This document shows, piece after piece, positions 36,545 through 49,739 of a stretch of DNA of 55,763 nucleotides. Each line of letters starts with the position of its first letter. Position 1 is the first letter of the stretch. A model generated the notes under the pieces. That model had not been told where the DNA came from, did no database searches, and worked only from the letters and a program-made list of their open reading frames with translations. The position numbers were made by a program, and so were the translations under genes. The DNA comes from Echinococcus granulosus (taxonomy: Eukaryota; Platyhelminthes; Cestoda; Cyclophyllidea; Taeniidae): positions 698,611-754,373 of the forward strand of contig NW_020170414.1 of NCBI RefSeq assembly GCF_000524195.1, read 5' to 3'.

Positions 36545-37310
36545 AATAATTTGGAAACGTTCACTTTTTATCATTCAGTTCCCACTTCGTGTGAAATCAG
36601 AGCTCCCGAAAAACCACAGTGGGTAGAAATGAAGCCTCGAATTTCCTGAAAACCACTTGAAACGGACCCACAACATCCAGTTTCACACATGCGATGGCCC
36701 AATTTTCCTACCTGACCTCAGCCTCCCAAAAATGTGACATGTGTGTTTTATCAGCTCTTTTGGCTATCGGTTACGCCAAACAGATGCGCCGACTTTGAAA
36801 CACAGCGGAATAGGCGAAAAAATGATCTCGAATTGAAGGGGATTGTTTCCCTTTGTTTTGCCTGATCAATGAGTTCGGTGGTGTGCAATTGTTGATACTC
36901 TAATAGAGCAATGAATGATCACCCCGACGGTGGCGGTTGACCTTCCTCCGAGGTTGTGGAGATGAGGGGGTTATTATAATGTCGAAATTGAGCCGAACCG
37001 ACGTGTACAAGGACCGGATGATGAAATGCTTGACGTTTCAGCTATTCCATCAATGTAACACATTTGACAGCAGCGTTATCCATGTATGTTCTTCCTAATT
37101 TTCTTTGCTTGAGCCGCACGTCACGCCCGTGTGACCGATTTAATTAAATAAAAAAGAACCAGACCGGAAAAAAAACAAGAGAGATTGGTTTTGCATTGAA
37201 CTTATAAAAAGCATAGGCAGTGATAGCTAATATCTTCCTGAAACAGATTCCGGTGAAGATTGTGTTAATCGAAAAATCGTACCATTTGGAATTACAAGAT
37301 AAATGCTCAT
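36545..37310 (+). repeat. medium-length dispersed repeat, copy 2 (17.6/36.5 kb family)
   Basis: Partner of 17640-18270. Strongest blocks: AGCTCCC, GAAGCCTCGAATTTCCTGAA, GAAACGGAC, GCGATG, CCTGACCTCAGC, the GTCACGCCCGTGTGAC site at 37120, an A-rich tract after it, and CAGATT..GTTAATCGAAAAAT. Divergence is high, so the insertions are old. Confidence 0.65.
37120..37135. repeat. palindromic site GTCACGCCCGTGTGAC
   Basis: Near-palindrome with one arm mismatch, at the same place in its repeat copy as the site at 18083. It is flanked on the right by an AT-rich run. Confidence 0.65.
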
Positions 37311-40300
37311 GATGCAAGTACAGCCGGTCAGTGTCTAAATGTTACCTTCAACTCTCACGGTTATTGTATAGCTGCCTAAGCCATCACAATAGCGATTAGG
37401 TTCACTGAAATGATCCAGGAAGCTAAACTGCAAATGTGACGACATTTTACAGCTATCGCTCTCTCTGTCAACTAAAATTGCTCTTAGATAGATGTACCAT
37501 TTGAATGTCATCCTGTCGTGTTTCAGGGGTACTTGTTAGACATTCCGATCAACTTACAGTCACCACTTCTTCTAAAAAAAACTTGATTTTGTTAATTTTA
37601 GATCTCGGTTCGTTGCTGCAATAGCTTTATGCGAGCTTCTTATCCCGAAAATCGGTATACTTTAAGTTAAACTGTTTGAGTTTATAAATTTACTCATAAA
37701 ACGCATAGAGACTAAAGAAATGATTTGCTGTTTGGTCACTTATTGTTTTTTTTTTTTCTATTAAAAGCTTTTAGACTCTCGTCCTTGCGTGGATGGTATG
37801 GCATACATGACTTAGTTATATATCAGACGACTAAGCTGTCCAACAATTTAAAAAATGGAAATTTTAATTTTCTTTAAATGCTTTTGAACACACAACACCT
37901 TTTCAGTGCCACAGCGTCCCTGATATCTGTGAGAAAAGGCGGAATAAAGACATTTCCTAAATTTCGTTCCTAAAGAGAGTCTGAGGTGGACAGCTAGCCA
38001 GCCCATCGGCCATATTATTTTCCTAGCTTGAAGTGTAAAAAGTGCACAGAACAATAGGAACAATATCCAATTCTTTTAAGAGCATATTTTATGGGTTCTA
38101 AAGGCCTTCTAGCAAATAAAGATAACACAAATGTGTGTATGAGAACATGTGGAAATCTCTTGTTAGTTGCCATAAGAAACATGCCGGAATAATATGCCTT
38201 GAATGCATTTCCGGACAGGTTGCTATGCTCTCTCTAGAATGGGAAAAATGCAACTTTTGTGGTAAAAAATTAGGAGCTAGAATTCCTCATCAAGAAAATG
38301 ACACTAATACTGCAAGCTCGAATTCCCCCGCACGGAGGCGGAATTTGGGCCAATTTTGGAAGAATCTTTTTTAAAAGATAATGTCCTTATCGGAGGCTCA
38401 CTTATGACAAAATAAGCAAAATAAATGTTTGATGAACAAACAAGTCTGCTTATCTGAAATGGAATGACTTGAAGAGATCTAAACAATGTCTCGGTGCTTG
38501 ATTTTGACTCACTTTATTGTTGATATTCAGAGGCTTCTTATAAACAAAAAAGAGCCTTAGAATTGAAAATTTGGTATTTGATTTAGGCACTTTAAAACAT
38601 TGTGTCCGACTAAGCAAAGTTGCTTACAAGGTAGACTTAACTACTACGGTCTGTCTTAAAGGACGCTCGTTCACCACAGTTAAAGGCACGACACTTAAAG
38701 GACGGGAAAAAATATGACTCCCATTTCGGAATCTAAATAATCCAACTTTAGCGTTGTAAACACAACGAATTCGCTCAGTTAAGCTAGCTAAAATATACTA
38801 ATAAGGGGTATATGTCACACATGTGTGACATAGGCGGCAATTTAGGGGAATAGGACTATTTTTACAAATGGGAAAAATTATAGGAGATTGGGTAATAAAG
38901 ACTGCTAATAAAAAATTGTGGTGGTTTGAGACTTAGGCTTTCCGTCAAATGCATTCACCCAAAACCTCATCCCATGTATGGCTCAATAACCCACTATTTT
39001 CCTTTTATCTCCTTTCAACTGTTAATTGTAATGCACCTAATGTCACAGGCCTCTTGGATGCAGTCACATCTTTTGTGTTCCAATTTAAAACAAAAGTGGG
39101 CTTTTGACTACTTCTATAAATGTTCTTTGGGGGCTAAAAGAGGGGAAAAATATCTTTGAAGGTCGGGTATTGTCAAAAATGTCAAATTTGTTCATTCACC
39201 CAAGGCCATCATCAATGAAAATACACTGAACAAGTAACAGTCAAATAATTTGTCGTTAATATTATTCATAATTACTCATACTAAATTCGAAAAACGTAAA
39301 GGCTCTAAATTAAAGCGGAAAACATGAAAACCAAATTATTCCTCACTATTTTATGATATTTTGCCTTTCTGTTGCAAAAAACAAATTAATCCAGGCCAAA
39401 TTAATTGAGAATTTAACCCAGTTTTTATTTACATCTACAGACTCCTGAGGAATGCTGATTAGACCAGTACAGGTATGTCAAATGGAAACAAATTCTTCCC
39501 AGATGAAGCGCGACGAGAGTCAATCGTCAGAATAAACCGACAAATTTCTCCTATTTGGTTCTCAAATCAACTCCTCAATCCGCTGTTTTCTCCTTCCCGA
39601 CGGTAGCCTAAACCAAGTCTTAGTAAATCAAGGCTATGTGGGAACGCAGCCCTTAAGCTGTTCCGCACTTTCGAATCTAACAATGCAAATCCGAAATATG
39701 TCATAGATGACTTCAAAACACGTCATTCTCGTTATCAAGTCTACCGATCTTGGTGAATCGCCTATTCTATTCTATTTTCAAGTTTGAACTAATCGAAAAT
39801 GTGTTATTGCCCTTTTTACGAATGTTTTGTCTGTACAAGACTAAAATAAAAGTAAAGTAAGGTACGGGAGTTGTCACTTTAGCAATTAATATCAAAGTGA
39901 TGCCGTTTTTTCTTCGAAATAAGCTAAAAAGGCCTGTTGTGCCTTCTCTGGACTAGGAAGAGTATGAGTCATAAATAGTTCGTAGACTGCAAGATGACAT
40001 TGTCATTTCACAAAGACCCCGTTATCAATAGGCAGTTACGCTTACATCTCAATGATATCGCTCCTTTTTGTGGCTCTGAAATAAGTAAAAGTGGTAAATT
40101 ACCGTGTTTTAGAGGTGCACGTACAACTAAAACCGTTTTAAAAACACACATTTTGCTTAAAAGAAAACTGCAAACGCAGAAAGCAAGAGCGGTGTAGTTT
40201 TAATTGGAGGACGTGCAAAGATGGGAAAATCTGATTCTGTGCCAACGGAAGAGAATTAACCGCGCGGGAAAGCCGAAACAAAGTTGTGAGAAAGTTCACA

Positions 40301-40744
40301 GACAATCCACTAACGCGAACATCTGGTACGAAGCACCAGATGACTAAAATGATTGTGCGGTTTTGCTTTTAGCCTATGGGAGCATGCAAAGAAGAGACAT
40401 TTGTTAATATTCATGCATAATAAAGCATAGGTTTGATGCGTCGCGCTGTCGGTTTGAAATTCCTCATCAGTTCCTCCAAGAATGGAGCATGAATCGGTTC
40501 CAAAGATGCAGAAGCCCTTAGAGAATGCGAATTTTGATTTAGTTCTGGTAACGCTTTTCTACTCACAAACAAGTGACGTATTATGACATTCGGATAGAAA
40601 ACAGACAAAACATCTCTTTGCAATGGACATTCATGCATTGTTGTTAGAGGAGGAGGACAGCTTTGAGTAATGCGCTAGGTGAGTAATGATGCAGTGTAAT
40701 ATACTGTAAAAAATGCGTTTACCTATACTAGGTGAACGAAGGGT
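37311..40744. other. intergenic DNA with one perfect palindrome
   Basis: No gene firmly recognised. A frame at 38135-38374 contains CLEC and CNFCGKK pairs that mimic a zinc ribbon, but it has no other support and is probably chance. The palindrome at 38811 is listed separately. Confidence 0.35.
38811..38832. repeat. 22 bp perfect palindrome with GTCACACATGTGTGAC core
   Basis: The core plus TAT on the left and ATA on the right reads identically on both strands for 22 bases. It shares the core exactly with the site at 51719. Chance occurrence of a 22 bp perfect palindrome in this length of DNA is low. Confidence 0.75.
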
Positions 40745-41165
40745 AGGTAATAGTGGAGACTTAGTAAAAGGGTATTACATACGAATTTATTGTTTCACTT
40801 CTTTCATCTACATTCTATAAGCATGTAATTTTTCCTTGTTTAATCATATACTATCTGATGCCCGGGCCGACTGACCCGCCGAACGGCAATGCGAAATTGG
40901 CATTATGTCGTGGTGTTCGTTGAGCAAACAAACCATTCAATCACAATACATCTGTCCCACTTCACTGTTACGTTTAAGCCGATGGAATTGTTCACTTGAT
41001 AAGAAAGGCAAACAGCTACAGTTGAGATACATTTGCTGCATACAACAAAACGCAATCCCAGTGTGAAAGAAAAGCCTTTTTCTCCCTCTTTTCCCCATCT
41101 TTTTCGTCCTCTTCTTTTTTTCCTTTTTCGCCTCAACACGCAGTCAGGTCTTGTTAGTGAGTGAG
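40745..41165 (+). repeat. ~0.4 kb direct repeat, copy 1 (40.7/44.9 kb pair)
   Basis: Aligns with 44905-45285 in the same orientation. Blocks in order: TTTATTGTTTCACTTCTTTC, AYTCTATAAGC, GACTG..TG, TTGAGATACATTTGCTGC, a pyrimidine-rich TTTTTCTCCCTCTTTTC tract, and GTCAG..CTTGTTAGTGAGTGAG. Moderately diverged with indels. The short basic - strand frame over the pyrimidine tract is a low-complexity artefact. Confidence 0.65.
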
Positions 41166-43159
41166 GGAATTTTGTTAGCGTGAATTAGTGCAAGACATCT
41201 GGGCCCCAATTCTCCATATTCCGCCGAGTGATTGCTACTTTTCTTGGCACAAAACAATTGCATGCGCGATAAAGTGGTAAGTTGGGAAAAAAAGCGAGAT
41301 GGAAATGGAATCGGCCACGACTGAGTTTATTTCGCTCTGGCAACAAAGTGTTTGATAAATGTGGAATGTACTGTTAATGAAACCGCTTTTGCAAAAGTTA
41401 ATGCATTAAAGGCCCCTTTAGAATTAGTATTTCACTACAATAATTTATTTTTTTTGCCTTTTTCATACGCATGTACAATTCCAGGTATCCATAAATAGAT
41501 TGTTTGTCTGGGTCAATGACCTATAGTCGCATCATTAGTATTTGACCATGTCATTCTTATCTGAAACGCTTTATGTCAGCATTCATTGAAGATCTCGGAA
41601 CTTCCTTAGGAGGGTTTGCTCCCTTATCACCTACTGTTTGCAATTTACAACGATTAGGGAATAAAAAGGTTATTATTCCTGAGAATTACACTAAAGGGTG
41701 AATAGGGAAAGTCATGTTGTGTAATCGTTGTGAAGTTGAAGCAGTTGCACATGACTATCCTGAAATTTATGCATTCTAGGGATGCACTATTGCAAAAATA
41801 TGACTGTAAACTTAGCTCGGATTATGAATCCGAGATCTCATCTTTTAAGGTTTCCCTTGATTCTTTGCATCAAAAATAATGGAAACTTTCATTTGGCTTT
41901 TGTAATAAAGTAAAGTTCAAAGACGGATGCAGTCGGCAGCTTCGAGTTTTCACCGAGGAACTAAATGAGAGAGTCACTTTTGATTGAACTCAAGCTGCCA
42001 TTATCAACGATTGGTTACAAAATTCTTGTTTTATAAGTGGGTTTTTAACTAAAGTATTCCTCAATTTCTTATAGCTATTTGTCAAAGAATAAACATGAGA
42101 GTTGACCCTATTATCAGTCCCAATGGTGTCACGGTGTTTGACATTTGACAAGACTAGAGACGAGAAAATCTGGGAATTTTTGTCATGCCTCCTCACTTTT
42201 GGCCCATTTTTGTGGTAATTTTGTTCCAAGCATTAGAGACGATTGCCGAACTCTGGCAAGAATCTGCTCTTTCTCATGCGGTCTAAATAACCTGGGAGAA
42301 GATCACCACATAATTTACCCACATTCTGTTTTAATTCACCACCCATTTATCTTGTTTTCCTGTGTTTACAAGTGTGTGTCAAATGCATTATTTGCGTAAA
42401 TACTAAAAAAAAAAGCCAAAAAGGTGATTTGGCGAGGAGCACTTGAACAGAGCAGAGTAGTCGATGCAAGAATCAATTTGATAGTGCAGGCAACTGCAAT
42501 TTAATTTATTAAAGATCCTAAGGCTAGGCAACCACCACTTAAGTGTTTACCATTTGGAATAGAAAATGACCTTTATTAGAGGTCACTGACGCATTATTTT
42601 TCACACAGCTGCTTGACCTTGAAAATTGATGCCCTATTCGTGAAGCAAATGATTTGAAGGAAAAAAGTGGCTGAATAACAGTGGAAGCTTTAATTTTTAT
42701 TCAGGTAGGACGAGGCAAAGCTGCCGTGTAATCACTGCAATTTCATTTATTGTGAATTCACTGTCTCCTGTCTGAGCTCTAGGGTTCTGCATTTGCCTGA
42801 CCTGAAAATCAGCCAAGAGATATGCTAGGGTAACGGATTTTTCCTTTCTACCTCCATTACTGGGATGGTGATTGGCACGTACAAATTTGCCTGCAGTTGC
42901 ATCAGAGGAAGGGGCACTTTTCCCTCCCAATTAATTTACATGCCTTCCATGCTGACACAAAGCATCAGGTCTGCCAGATTTGCACGTGAAGTTCTTTTCT
43001 TCGTGACTACTTGTAGTTTAACTTCCAACTACACAAGAATGCATCACTCCAAAGGTTAGCTCTCAGACATCGCTTTTGTCATCCACAAAGGCTTTAAAGC
43101 CTTTTTGTCTATAACTCTAGCAGAGCAATGCACATTTTTCCATTTTCATTGACAAAAGT
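41166..43159. other. intergenic DNA, no gene recognised
   Basis: AT-rich. An 18 bp perfect palindrome AAAGGCTTTAAAGCCTTT is at 43087-43104. No coding region is supported. Confidence 0.4.
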
Positions 43160-43322
43160 GTTCATTTATTTTAAATGCAAAACAGATTGTAATTTGACTG
43201 ATCAAATTTAGGCAATCGTAGCCCTGGATAAAATCTGACTGCACTTTATTTCCTGAATCTAAGGTCCCACTTTAGCAAAACAAGCAAAGGTACTTTAGAA
43301 GGAACTTTCCTTTGTTTAGACT
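43160..43322 (+). repeat. ~160 bp direct repeat, copy 1 (43.2/44.1 kb pair)
   Basis: Roughly 80% identical to 44107-44270. Long shared blocks include TTGATCAAATTTAGG (with CTGATC here), AATCGTAGCC, TGGATAAAATC, CTTTATTTC, CTAAGGTCCCA and TTAGAAGGAACT. It is non-coding in all frames. Confidence 0.85.
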
Positions 43323-44106
43323 GTTCAATTCGCCGTTTAGATCAATGGACAAGTAAAGCAGTACTACCTGCCTTGGTTTTTAAGGTACGCCTCTCACGCT
43401 GAAGTCATTGATGAGGGTGGCGTTGTGAAATAGCCTACTTGGAGAGGTGTAATGTGATGAATTCGACACAATGTTGGTCGACGGTAAGGACGATCAGGGG
43501 TTAGGGATGGTAGAGAGACATGAGTGAAAGAATTGTGCAATAAATTGTCTGGGTGTATTAAGGGTGCAGAATCTTCCTGTAATTCGTAATGGCATCAGCC
43601 ACTGCCATCAGACTAGATGGATTACAAACAGACGAAAGGAGGAGTGAGATTATACAGCCCTGGATAAAGACTGGAGTACAGAGGTCTGTGCTGTTCGGTG
43701 GGAGTGGGACTGAAGGCCCCAAGTAATAAAATGCCTAAAAGGGTGGAGCGGCTCTCAATGAACCAGAGGTGAGCGGTCTATGTGTCACCCTCAACGCTGC
43801 AATAATGAACATGTCTGAGTTTCTTCACACAAACACTTTCCTTATAGGGGTAACTATTGCTTTAGCTGTGCATGTAGAGGGGAATAAACAAACAGATTGT
43901 TGAGCCTTTAATTCATCTCTCTCTGTACCCAATTTCAAGGTGACATTAGCAGACTCCATGGAGAAGCTCACTATCCCGTGGAAGAAAACAGTGAACTTGC
44001 CTTGTCTTCTATATTGTGCCGAGAAGGATGAATGGTCCCCACAGCCTGCAGTGCAGATACACCTACTAGAAAGCCCGTCTTCTTTGACACGTCAAGGTCG
44101 TGAGTT
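43323..44106. other. spacer between direct repeats
   Basis: No gene recognised. Confidence 0.4.
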
Positions 44107-44270
44107 GTCCATTTGTTTAAAATGTCAAAGAGATAGTAATTTGGTTGATCAAATTTAGGAAATCGTAGCCGTGGATAAAATCAGACTGAGCTTTATTTCG
44201 TAAAACTAAGGTCCCATTTCAGTAAAGCAAGTGAGGACACCTTAGAAGGAACTCACTCCGGTTTAAGCTT
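44107..44270 (+). repeat. ~160 bp direct repeat, copy 2
   Basis: Partner of 43160-43322, 947 bases downstream in the same orientation. A weak match (CACCTCTCAC against CGCCTCTCAC) may continue past the end of both copies. Confidence 0.85.
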
Positions 44271-44904
44271 ATGTCTAGGTGCTACCACACCTCTCACACC
44301 TTACAATTTAAAGCAGTTATATTGCACAAATTTTCAAATATGCTTATGGCCTTTCGACCCTTCTGTGCCTTCGAATAAACCTATTCTGTAACACTAGTAT
44401 GTATTAGCACGAGGTCAGAAATGATCCGGGGCTATAAAGCTACACGTAGGTTACAAGACAAAACCATACCAGCATTGATCATTACAGCGTTCGGTATCCA
44501 CCAGGTAATGGAAAGTGGTGCAAATTCTAATCCAGCTCCCTTTACTGCCTCCACTTGGGCTGTAAGAAATTTTGTGATTTGAATGTCAAATTATGAGTAC
44601 GATATGCCTGATTGTATGCTATAATTTTCGCTTATTTTCTCCCGTTGAATAAAAGAATCTACTGAAATTCGACCTTCTATACATAGGAACGGAGATTTAA
44701 CAGTTTCAAAAGATACGGCAGCTTTTCATCACTTGGAGGTGTGACCGTAGCATGCACCACCCATAATAAATGGGTTTGTCTATTTGCTTCCGATGACGTA
44801 TCACGACGTCCAGGAAGACATAAGACAACTTGACTCTTCACCATGAACATTTTTCTGTGTCGTTGTCGGCGAAGACCTTTTGGAAGTGGCAACCGGAGAG
44901 GGAG
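44271..44904. other. spacer between repeats
   Basis: No gene recognised; short frames on both strands overlap each other. Confidence 0.4.
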
Positions 44905-45285
44905 ATGTTGGTGGAAGCTAAGCAAATGCCTACCACATACCAGTTTATTGTTCCACTTCTTTCACCTACGTTCCATAAGCGCGTATTTGTTCCCTCCGGT
45001 GCTCACTGACTGGCTGAAAGGCTGAAAGACTTGTGATGAGATATTAACAATGCGTTGTGAGGTCAGTTGAGCATTCTGCGCTTCTATGTTATGTTCAGCA
45101 GAAGGAATTGCGCAATTGGTTGAGATGCATTTACTGCCTACAGCTTAACACAAGCGATAAAAAGGAGAAGCTTTAATCCCTTCTCTTTCTTTTTTCTCTC
45201 CTGCTTCCGCATCTATTTCACCATCCCCATCTCCCTTCCGTAGACAAGGGGTCAGAACTTGTAAGTCAGTGAGAAGAATGATGCC
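44905..45285 (+). repeat. ~0.4 kb direct repeat, copy 2
   Basis: Partner of 40745-41165, about 4.16 kb downstream. Shared blocks: TTTATTGTTCCACTTCTTTC, TCCATAAGC, GACTGGCTG, TTGAGATGCATTTACTGCC, a C/T-rich tract and GTCAGAACTTGTAAGTCAGTG. It lies immediately after the 44.1 kb copy of the shorter repeat, so the two families are interleaved. Confidence 0.65.
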
Positions 45286-48200
45286 TCTGCTAGGCAAGGC
45301 AAGACGCCTTACAATGGCTGCAAAACTTAGTTGTGGGAAATATACACTTTAAGATGGGAGAGGAAGAAAGAAAGAATGCGGCGGAGAGAGAATGGGTGGA
45401 ATAGGAACAGCGCCTCATTCGCATCATCATCACCTTCTCCATCCTCCTCCTCCTCCACATCCCCATGATGCTATTCTTCCGCGTGACTATTTACGGTTTC
45501 TAGCCACGAGGCAATCGCATACCACACAAAATTGGCAGTTGAACAAAAAAAATGAAATAAACTCATGTAAAGTTAAAATTTTTGTTTCCAGTGTCGAAGT
45601 TTGCCACATAGAGTGGGATTTCAAGCAGCTCTGTATTACCCTAAGCAAGGATGATAGATTGGTGATTTTGGTATATTTTGGGAACCTTTCTGGATTTATT
45701 TGATTTTTATGCAAATTACAACACAAACCTAATTAGGATACTTTATACCCATCAAAAATCATGCGGTAATTTTAATTACTTTTGCCTTATCTAAAGTAGG
45801 CATCTCATTACACACTGCTTAACACTGTTCGATGCAAACACTTGAAGTTCTGCGAATAAATGTAGGTAAAATGAGGATCATAATTGCTAAATCTTGTTTT
45901 CTAAGGACTGTCCTGAGGCGATTCGGAAAATTTGGCTAAAATTTTTACTTTTTAATGATGGAACTCACTCACCTGACATGGGTGGTATCACTAGCGCACA
46001 TGCGTGTTGGCCATGAGCATCACCCATGGGAGTTAATTTATCCTCTATGGTCACTCGGTTCAGAACAGTGGCACACACCAGTTACTCAAACTCGAAGATA
46101 ACTAGGTGCCGTCTTGTACATCTGCACGGGAGCCACCGGTTAAACAAATCTATTTTTTTAAATTGAGTAAGGATTAGGAGTGCTTGGCCTTCTCTATCTT
46201 CTTTGGGCATTTTATTGGGCCACAGCAACTTGACGACGATGATGGGTCTTTAAATAGTGAATCTGTTACTCGAGTATCGCCTGAAGTTGATGGAGATGTT
46301 AATACAGATAAATATTCTGACTACCTTCATTGATGCCCAATAGGAGCATTATGAACCGATGGCTTCGCCAATGACATTGCAGGTTTTGCCATAAACCGAC
46401 TCGTGGTTCGGATGGTATGAAGATTTGTTAAAGGTAGCAGAATGGTGTTTATAAGATACATCTTCCGCTTCGCTAATTGGTCCAGAAGTGCTTGTTTAAT
46501 ATTACAGTCTGATACCAATACAGCATCACAAGGCTGCATTTTTGATGAAGCGGCGGACTCCCTAAGGCAGCACTTCCGTAACCTCCTGATACATGTCAGG
46601 ATCAGGAATTATACACAAAAAACGGTTTAAATTAAGGTACTTAGCCAACTAACGATTCAAACCACCCATTTTTATCCACGGCTTCTTGTCACACGAATGT
46701 TACAGATGTTCCAGTACTTCTGCCAAATCGGTGAAGAATGCCACGTTTGATCAATCTTCAACATGACACTAATTTGATCTTCCATGGGAATGATGCAGTC
46801 TGGAGGTTTGTACAGACAAGTATTCCGCCGTCTTGACCCATTGGAGCTTGAATCACATCCTGACTCCAAGATTAAGGGAACTCTTTTTCTCTCTAATTAC
46901 ACTACCGAGCTTGGTAGTTTTTCAGGTTCTAAAGCTGGTACTGATGCACTAGTACCAGCAGAATAACTGTGTTGATTGCAGGAAAGGGTGCTGCCAGTCC
47001 TGCCCGGTTAACTCTAAGGCGAATACTAACTCATAAAGTAGATGCAGTCGAAGCAATCGTTTCATAACCCGCTGCACTTCACCGCTAGTAGTGCTCTATC
47101 ATTTGATCAAATGATTACCCAGAGCAGCTACAACTAGACGCGAACAGAGGAAATTGGTGGCCCATCGTAACACTAATACTGCCACTGCTGATTGTGGTGG
47201 TGAAGTGGCATTTCCATGATAGCTGTTGTACTGAGTTTTTTCACTGCACATCATCCACTGGAATGTATCACGCCGCTAAGGCCAGTTTAAACCTGTTTGG
47301 CCTCATACCTGCAATCAGCCACCATCCACAAGTCGTGGTGTTGCGATATGATTACTGGTAAATGATATTAGCAGTAGTCCTTTTTAGTCTCAGAATCATC
47401 ACCGTGTTAACCGAGAGAAGCAAATATCCGCTTGAGAAGGAGGGCGGTGACAGAGATGATGCCCCATTACTCCTTATCAGTGAATATGTAGTATCCAAAA
47501 AGCGATACGATTGCTGCACTTCAAATCGAGGGCTGTGCAGCACTGCCATCACTCACGCCCTCTGAGCAATCCCAATGACTGCCACAGAAGGTCAACATGC
47601 GACAAGGTTTGACACTCTCCCATGTGCATATTTTTGAAGGTTGCTTGGTATTTGATGAATTTGCTGCCCAAAAAAATGACATCACATATCCTGGCATCAT
47701 GCCAGCTTCAAATTTAGCACTCTCAATCTAGTAGGCAAGCAGAGAGAGCTTTTGATGCGTTCAAGGGGACACTATCGAACGAGAAGAGAAGACAATAGCT
47801 TGAGCTGCTCCCATCTAAAATCGCAAGCCACCAATCGAGGCAAGACTGGCTCTAAGAACAAAGCATTGTTTTCCTGCTATGAACCAGAAAATGCATTACT
47901 TTATATTCAGACAGTTTATGAAGTGGCCTTTACGTAAAGGACTATTTTTAGTTCCATAGAGCATAGACAGTAATTGAGTACCTGGGTTTACTGGGTATTT
48001 CATCAGTAGTGCAGAATTAATCACCGTGACGTCCAGTTTAATGTGCTTGAAATTCTGATGTCAGGCTTTATTTGATCCCATCAACTATATCCAGATTAGG
48101 TGGTGGTGAGTGTGTGATGGTGGAATATTTTCATTTCCAACAAATTGGTGACTTCAAGCAGAGTTGAACAATGATTGTGCAATGAAACTCTCGGCGATAG

Positions 48201-49547
48201 GACATTTGGATTGTAATGATTGTACATCTAAGGAGGCAACACATACTCCTTTGTTGACAGTCCATTCCTTCCCGTGAAAAATCATTTACCGCAAAAAAAC
48301 CTGGACACGGCTGCGGGATCCACTAAGGAGGCGCTTCCATATTCTTATGACAAAACATCCTAGATGTTAGCTGAACGCTGTACGTAGTTAAGAAATTTGC
48401 TCCTTCCTTTCTCAAATATATTTGGTCAGCTACTGGGTAGCTATCCATTTTCTGTTGTTAATTAGAGAATCAGATGTCAAAAGTTTGAAAGTTTGACTTA
48501 TTTAATTGCTTAAATGGAGATTTTATGCCAGATGTAAACAACTGGCGGTTCTATTTTAACCACAATTCATGTTTATTATTTCTGACATAAGCATTTGCTT
48601 TAAAATTTCAACAGAAATGGCCTTCTTAAAGTGAGTTAACGTGTTTACAATTTTTCGATGATGCGGTGCTATCGCATCCACTTTCCTGCAAACAACTCCT
48701 CTCATGTTTTGTCTGATCCAGTAATTCAAAGGATCTGTCCATACTTTCGTTTATGTTATGTTTTATGCAAAATTCAGAGGCCTACAATCGCACTTTGTTT
48801 TGAGAAAATGTCGTTTATGTCTTCGTACTGGCAACGATCGCGTTACTCCAGGGTTGAATGTTTACCCGCAGGCGTAAATCATTTAGGCGCTCTCCCTAAT
48901 AAAGATTTGTGTCGCTTTACCCTCCCAAGGTACCTTTTTTACATCATATATCATCAAAGCGCTTTTAAGGTTTGAGCTCAAGGGTGTAGGTCAAATGATG
49001 TAACATCACTTTCAAAGTTGTATAGACCCGTTTATCCTAACAGTTTTGCCTTCTCCGATTCTAAATCTCCCCTATCGAAAAGAATAAATCATTCTACAGG
49101 TGTTACATTACCGATTACATGGGTGAATGGTATGGACGAAGAAAAATAGGCATCAAAACCGTCACTTTAGGGTTTAGGAATGAGCAATAAATTTTCAGAC
49201 GTGTTCGTAGTCCACTGCAACATTTATAAATCTCTTTCAAATAATGTTTAAAATGTTTCGTCATGAGAAAGTTTTCTAGGACGATCGCAGAACACCCAAC
49301 GTGCACTACCTTTCCAAGCAGCAAATACGTTTGAATGATTTTTCCCATCCCCGGCGGAAAAGAGTTTTTTGCAAATCCCGCTTCAGGATTTGATTCTGAA
49401 TAGACATTTAGTATTAGGCAGGCGTTCTACTTAATGGTTTTGTCTCGGAATCACCATGAATGAGCCTTACAGCGACAGCCATACAGCCGTTCCAACATCC
49501 TACCAATGAGCCTCTGAGTGGAACGTCCACCACCTAAGACGTCTTCT
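45286..49547. other. intergenic DNA, possible decayed element
   Basis: Contains a CAT/CTC microsatellite (45422-45456). The stretch from about 46300 to 48300 has somewhat higher G+C and many medium-length frames on both strands, which would suit a decayed mobile element, but no recognisable protein domain remains and no gene is called. Confidence 0.35.
45422..45456 (+). repeat. CAT/CTC trinucleotide microsatellite
   Basis: A short (CAT)n followed by (CTC)n. The His/Pro-rich frame across it is a repeat artefact. Confidence 0.8.
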
Positions 49548-49739
49548 CTAGATGCTTGCGAGATCACTAGAATTCTCATCCCCGTACGCTGCTCCGTGAG
49601 CATACTCTGTTAGCGCCTCATGTAGTATGAAGCCATCCGGGTGGGACTGGCGCGGCTCGTGACATGCTCTAACTATTACTTTTCGTCGAAGGACCCACCG
49701 CCTCCTTTTGGCTCCAATAGTGTCACAGAGATCTTGTTC
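49548..49739 (-). pseudogene. possible decayed coding fragment in a CpG-rich island
   Basis: On the - strand one frame is open for 63 codons between a TAA (49742-49740) and a TAG (49550-49548) without an ATG. It contains the stretches RRRWVLRRKVIVRACHEP and HPDGFILHEALTEYAHG. The same frame resumes beyond the stop (RRRLRWWTFHSEAHW) and then hits a second stop. The composition is rich in CpG, Arg and His, unlike the flanks, which suits a broken gene or element fragment. I do not recognise the family. Confidence 0.25.

Noticed and set aside
38135..38374. Zinc-ribbon-like CxxC pairs (CLEC..CNFCGKK)
   Set aside because: Only two CxxC pairs in an isolated frame with no splice partner or wider domain similarity; probably chance.
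34224..39442. Possible repeat pair 34224-34282 and 39384-39442 sharing AGGCCAAATT
   Set aside because: Beyond the 10-base block the agreement is mainly AT-rich sequence; not distinguishable from chance by eye.
40903..41139. Lys/Arg-rich - strand frame
   Set aside because: It covers a C/T-rich tract that is part of a repeated sequence also present at 44.9 kb, so the basic run is low-complexity artefact.
43087..43104. 18 bp perfect palindrome AAAGGCTTTAAAGCCTTT followed by T-rich DNA
   Set aside because: It looks like a bacterial terminator, but this is eukaryotic DNA with no adjacent gene; single occurrence, no related copies seen.
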